This document shows, piece by piece, positions 61,219 to 64,000 of a stretch of DNA of 64,000 nt. The DNA comes from Sulfurimonas sp. (GTDB lineage Bacteria; Campylobacterota; Campylobacteria; Campylobacterales; Sulfurimonadaceae), in assembly GCA_028687935.1 (NCBI GenBank), contig JAQTZE010000005.1, forward strand, positions 62,001-126,000. The letters are read 5' to 3'. Position 1 is the first letter of the stretch. Every line of letters starts with the position of its first letter. The position numbers and the translations under genes are program-made. Under the pieces are notes generated by a model. That model saw only the letters and a program-made list of their open reading frames with translations, ran no database searches and had not been told where the DNA came from.

Positions 61219-63030
61219 TCATCCTTTGTTTAGTATATCTCTGATATCTTTTTCACTAAGAGAGATTTCATCATGTACCCCATCATCACCAAAGCGCACT
61301 GCAGAAAACATGCTCTGCGCCATTGAAATAAGATTAGAGCTTATATCATAAGCATAGGTACTGTCATTCATTAACGACGTAGCCATCTCATTTGTAATAA
61401 GAGCGCTTCTGATCAAATTATCCAATGTACCGTTTGCTATGATATCATATTTTTCAAGGTGTACTTTAGCTTTGGAAAGTAACAGCAACTTTTCATCTAC
61501 TGCTTTAGAATTAGCAACAATGTTAATATCTCTGAGAAGTTCAGCTAAGCCCATTTTAATAGCCTCATACTCCCCTTGTATATGCGTATTCGTACTATTA
61601 GTATACTTCACAAGATTTTTTTGCAAGTGCTTCGTGTCTTTTACAGCTTCAACAAGATCTCGATTTGCAAGTTTTATCTTATACAATACTTCAATATCAC
61701 TTGGCGACATATTAGACTGTGCACGAGCTGCAAAATCTATAATCTTCCCATAGATACCTTTAATCTTTTTGTTATAAAACGCATCAATATCGACTATGTC
61801 CTGACTATAATTCTCCTTTAAAACATCCTCCAATGGCATAGATGAAAATATATTGCTGCGTTTAATATTCAAACCATGCGCAATGATCTCAACGGAATTT
61901 TCATATAAATGTTTTGTCTCATTTACTATTGCTATCATGGATGTCGAAGGAAGCTCAAGGACAGAATCATTTAAATATCTTACACTCTCGATACCTGAAG
62001 CATCTTCTGAAACTTTCGATTTGAGGGTTCTATTGAGAAAATTTACCAACTTATCCACAAAAGGCATAAACATAAGTACGCCCATCACTTTAAACAAAGA
62101 ATCAAAGACAGCAAGTTTCAATGTATGATTATCTGGTGCTATACCGAAAAAATCACTTATAACATCAACGGCATACATAATCTGATGGATAATAACCACA
62201 GCGACAAACGCAGTAAGCACATTGAATATAAAATGTGCACCCGCCAATCTTTTTCCATCTATATTTGAGCTGAGCGATCCTATCACTGCCGTTACCGTTG
62301 TACCTATATTTGCACCGATAGTAAGTGCCAAAGCATTTTCATAGCTAATCTGTCCCACAGAAAGTGCAGCCAAGATAAGAACAATAGTTGCATGAGAAGA
62401 TTGCATAACAATCGTTGCCAATAGACCAACACCTATAAAGATCATAAGACCTTTAAAACCGCTAACAGCGAATGATGATATATCTACAGTCTCTTTAAAT
62501 GCTTCGAATCCCTCTTTCATATAGTGGATTCCAAGGAATAAAAACCCAAGTCCTGCCAAGACATAGCCTATACCCTTGAGTGATTTGGCTTTTTGAAATA
62601 TAAGAATAACACCAAAAACTAGCATAGGCATTGCATAGGCAGCAATATTGACTTTCAAACCAAAACCAGCCATGAGCCATGCTCCAGTTGTTGTCCCTAT
62701 ATTGGCCCCCAAGATAATGCCAACACCTTGTGTAAGGCCGATCAGACCTGCGCCCAAAAACGAAATTGTCAGTACTGAGACCAAAGAACTTGACTGCATG
62801 ATAGCCGTCGCTGCAAAACCAAAACCGATACTTTTATAGAGTTTATCTGTTGATTTTTGCAGTACCTTCTCCAACACTCCACCCGAAAAAGCTCTAAAAC
62901 CCTCTTCGAGTGCTAACATACCAAATAAAAAGATAGCAACTCCAGCTGCTATCTCTTTAAAGTTTGGACTAATCCAAAAGCCGTAAGCCAGCAATAATAA
63001 AATTGTTGGCAGTAATATTTTTTTTAACAA
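61219..63030 (-). CDS. Na/Pi cotransporter with PhoU-like C-terminus
   Basis: A 603-aa protein. TTG at 63030 is the start, 6 bases behind an AAGGAAGAG site. The membrane part (about 1-310) has the two inverted QSS repeats of the NptA/PNaS family: IMQSSSLVSVLTISFLGAGL with GANIGTTTGAW and VMQSSHATIVLILAAL with GANIGTTVTAV. The C-terminal 250 residues are helical and PhoU-like (KLANRDLVEAVKDTKHLQKNL). It would take up phosphate with sodium, at lower affinity than Pst. First gene of the operon with the 84-aa protein and two ppk2 genes. No clear Pho box was found upstream. Confidence 0.9.
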   Translation of the reverse strand: MLKKILLPTILLLLAYGFWISPNFKEIAAGVAIFLFGMLALEEGFRAFSGGVLEKVLQKSTDKLYKSIGFGFAATAIMQSSSLVSVLTISFLGAGLIGLTQGVGIILGANIGTTTGAWLMAGFGLKVNIAAYAMPMLVFGVILIFQKAKSLKGIGYVLAGLGFLFLGIHYMKEGFEAFKETVDISSFAVSGFKGLMIFIGVGLLATIVMQSSHATIVLILAALSVGQISYENALALTIGANIGTTVTAVIGSLSSNIDGKRLAGAHFIFNVLTAFVAVVIIHQIMYAVDVISDFFGIAPDNHTLKLAVFDSLFKVMGVLMFMPFVDKLVNFLNRTLKSKVSEDASGIESVRYLNDSVLELPSTSMIAIVNETKHLYENSVEIIAHGLNIKRSNIFSSMPLEDVLKENYSQDIVDIDAFYNKKIKGIYGKIIDFAARAQSNMSPSDIEVLYKIKLANRDLVEAVKDTKHLQKNLVKYTNSTNTHIQGEYEAIKMGLAELLRDINIVANSKAVDEKLLLLSKAKVHLEKYDIIANGTLDNLIRSALITNEMATSLMNDSTYAYDISSNLISMAQSMFSAVRFGDDGVHDEISLSEKDIRDILNKG

Positions 63031-63391
63031 TTACATCTCTTCCTTTTCATTGTATTTTTAAATCTATTAAAGTCTATAAATGTGGCCAAGAGTGCGGCAA
63101 CAGTCATACATTTTTTTCTTTTTTATTACAAACATCAAGATACTATAAATAACACATCAAGTAAAAAAATTCATTCATTGATTTTTAAATCTTAAGGAAA
63201 ATATCTAGCAAGTTATCCACAGTATATTCCTAGCAAACTTAATATTTTATTTAAATTAGACTATCTTATTTAAATATTTTTTTTCTGTTTGAAAAATCTA
63301 TAGAGAGCTACTTTTTAGCCTATTGTAACAATCTTGTAACCAAATTTTTTTATGATTCCAAACTTAAACATTTAAAAAGGAAGCAGTCACA
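63031..63391. other. divergent promoter region between Na/Pi cotransporter and pstC
   Basis: A 361-bp AT-rich stretch without a gene. It holds the pstC Pho-box-like promoter (63325-63356), a single TTATCCACA nonamer (63213-63221) flanked by two CTAGCAA copies 25 bp apart (63205 and 63230), and AT-rich candidates for the minus-strand promoter such as TATAGT near 63133-63138. No tRNA or small-RNA gene is evident. Confidence 0.5.
63325..63356 (+). promoter_or_regulatory. Pho-box-like promoter of pstC
   Basis: GTAAC (63325-63329), six bases, GTAAC (63336-63340), ten bases, TATGAT (63351-63356). The start codon is 35 bp further. Confidence 0.7.
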
Positions 63392-64000
63392 TTGAACTTA
63401 CTACTTGATAAACTTTTTGCACATATGACAAAGTTTATAGCTTTAGCTGTACTTCTTATTGTTGCTTGGATTTTCACTAAGCTTTTTCAGCAATCACTCT
63501 TTTCTATGCAAGCGTCGGGTTTTGACTTCATAACTGAGACAAAATGGGCGCCAAATCTTGAAAAGTTTGGTGCACTTCCTGCTATTTACGGCTCTGTCAT
63601 CTCCACGTTTTTAGCGATGGTTCTTGCTGTGCCTGTAGCCATTGGTGTTGCGATATTTTTGAGTGAACTCGCACCTGCGAAGCTCAAATCCCCAGTCGGT
63701 GTGAGTATCGAACTCCTCGCAGCCATTCCATCAGTTATCTACGGTATGTGGGGACTTTTTTACTTTGTACCTATTATCCGTGATATAGTCGGCGGTGTGG
63801 GTATCAGTATGCTCACAGCGGGCATTGTCCTCTCTATTATGATTCTTCCTTTCATGGCGGCTGTGACACGTGATGCGATGAATACCACACCTGATATTCT
63901 CAAAGAGTCTGCGTATGCACTTGGCGGTACAAAATGGGACGTAATCAAAGATGTCATCATCCCTTATGCAAAAGCAGGAATTATCGGCTCCTTTATCTTA
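63392..64000 (+). CDS. pstC: phosphate ABC transporter permease PstC, partial
   Basis: The first 203 residues of PstC; the gene runs off the right edge. The TTG at 63392 is taken as start because AAAAAGGAAG lies 8 bases upstream; the first ATG in frame is 33 bases further in and would cut the first conserved residues. Visible are a first membrane helix (FIALAVLLIVAWIFTKLFQQ), PAIYGSVISTFLAMVLAVPVAIGVAIFLSELAP and IELLAAIPSVIYGMWGLFYFVPII, then the permease coupling loop DAMNTTPDILKESAYALGGTKWDVIKDVIIP. pstA, pstB and probably phoU are expected to follow outside the window. Confidence 0.93.
   Translation, partial: MNLLLDKLFAHMTKFIALAVLLIVAWIFTKLFQQSLFSMQASGFDFITETKWAPNLEKFGALPAIYGSVISTFLAMVLAVPVAIGVAIFLSELAPAKLKSPVGVSIELLAAIPSVIYGMWGLFYFVPIIRDIVGGVGISMLTAGIVLSIMILPFMAAVTRDAMNTTPDILKESAYALGGTKWDVIKDVIIPYAKAGIIGSFIL

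Noticed and set aside
63031-63324. Pho-box-like site for the Na/Pi cotransporter operon
   Set aside because: Only one GTAAT (minus strand, near 63107) was found, without a second half-site or suitable -10.
63760-63960. A 66-codon frame on the minus strand near the right end
   Set aside because: It is the shadow of pstC, which has a clear family match on the plus strand.

Overview
The window reads as chromosome of a Sulfurimonas-like member of the Campylobacterota (Epsilonproteobacteria). The support is AT-rich, tightly packed and often overlapping genes, a complex I operon with two NuoG subunits and no ordinary NuoE/NuoF, a one-piece pyruvate:ferredoxin oxidoreductase, tandem DUF2393 proteins beside hisIE, and the general look of the proteins. 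No rRNA, tRNA, CRISPR array, insertion sequence or prophage was seen. Species-level assignment is inference.

Layout. (1) 1-13266, minus strand: complex I operon nuoA-B-C-D-(NuoE-like)-(NuoF replacement)-G-G-H-I-J-K-L, running off the left edge inside nuoL. The usual NADH-binding NuoF is replaced by a short NuoF-type iron-sulfur segment fused to a GltD-like flavoprotein. (2) 13582-18149: a dihydroorotate-dehydrogenase-like protein coupled to pyruvate:ferredoxin oxidoreductase (nifJ). (3) 18239-20123: a 59-aa protein and a two-domain acyltransferase resembling the ornithine-lipid synthase OlsF. (4) 20321-37071: mixed genes: a 14-unit FG-GAP lipoprotein, an AAA ATPase, a FadL porin, endonuclease IV, a Y-family polymerase, a DUF234 nuclease-like protein, a J-domain protein, purF, a radical SAM protein, two DUF2393 proteins, hisIE, an SPFH protein and ilvE. 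(5) 37251-49607, plus strand: a beta-helix lipoprotein with a 770-bp internal duplication, a seven-gene TonB system (DUF3450, long MotA/TolQ protein, ExbB, ExbD, TonB, TPR, TonB-dependent receptor) and a PhoB-like regulator. (6) 49619-56319, minus strand: pgaB-pgaC-pgaD with a periplasmic substrate-binding lipoprotein and a GGDEF-EAL protein. (7) 56558-64000: phosphate genes: OprP-like porin, pstS, two PPK2 polyphosphate kinases, an 84-aa protein, a Na/Pi cotransporter and, divergent, pstC cut by the right edge.

The strongest new observation is a repeated promoter architecture: two pentamers close to GTAAC/GTAAT whose starts are 11 bp apart, then exactly 10 bp, then a -10-like hexamer. It occurs before the porin, pstS, pstC, the TonB operon, the PhoB-like regulator and the OlsF-like operon, and in weaker form before the beta-helix lipoprotein. 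I read it as the Pho box of this organism. It would place phosphate scavenging (porin, Pst), an outer-membrane TonB uptake system and membrane-lipid remodelling (ornithine lipids instead of phospholipids) in one phosphate-starvation regulon. The regulon membership is inference; the spacing is directly visible.
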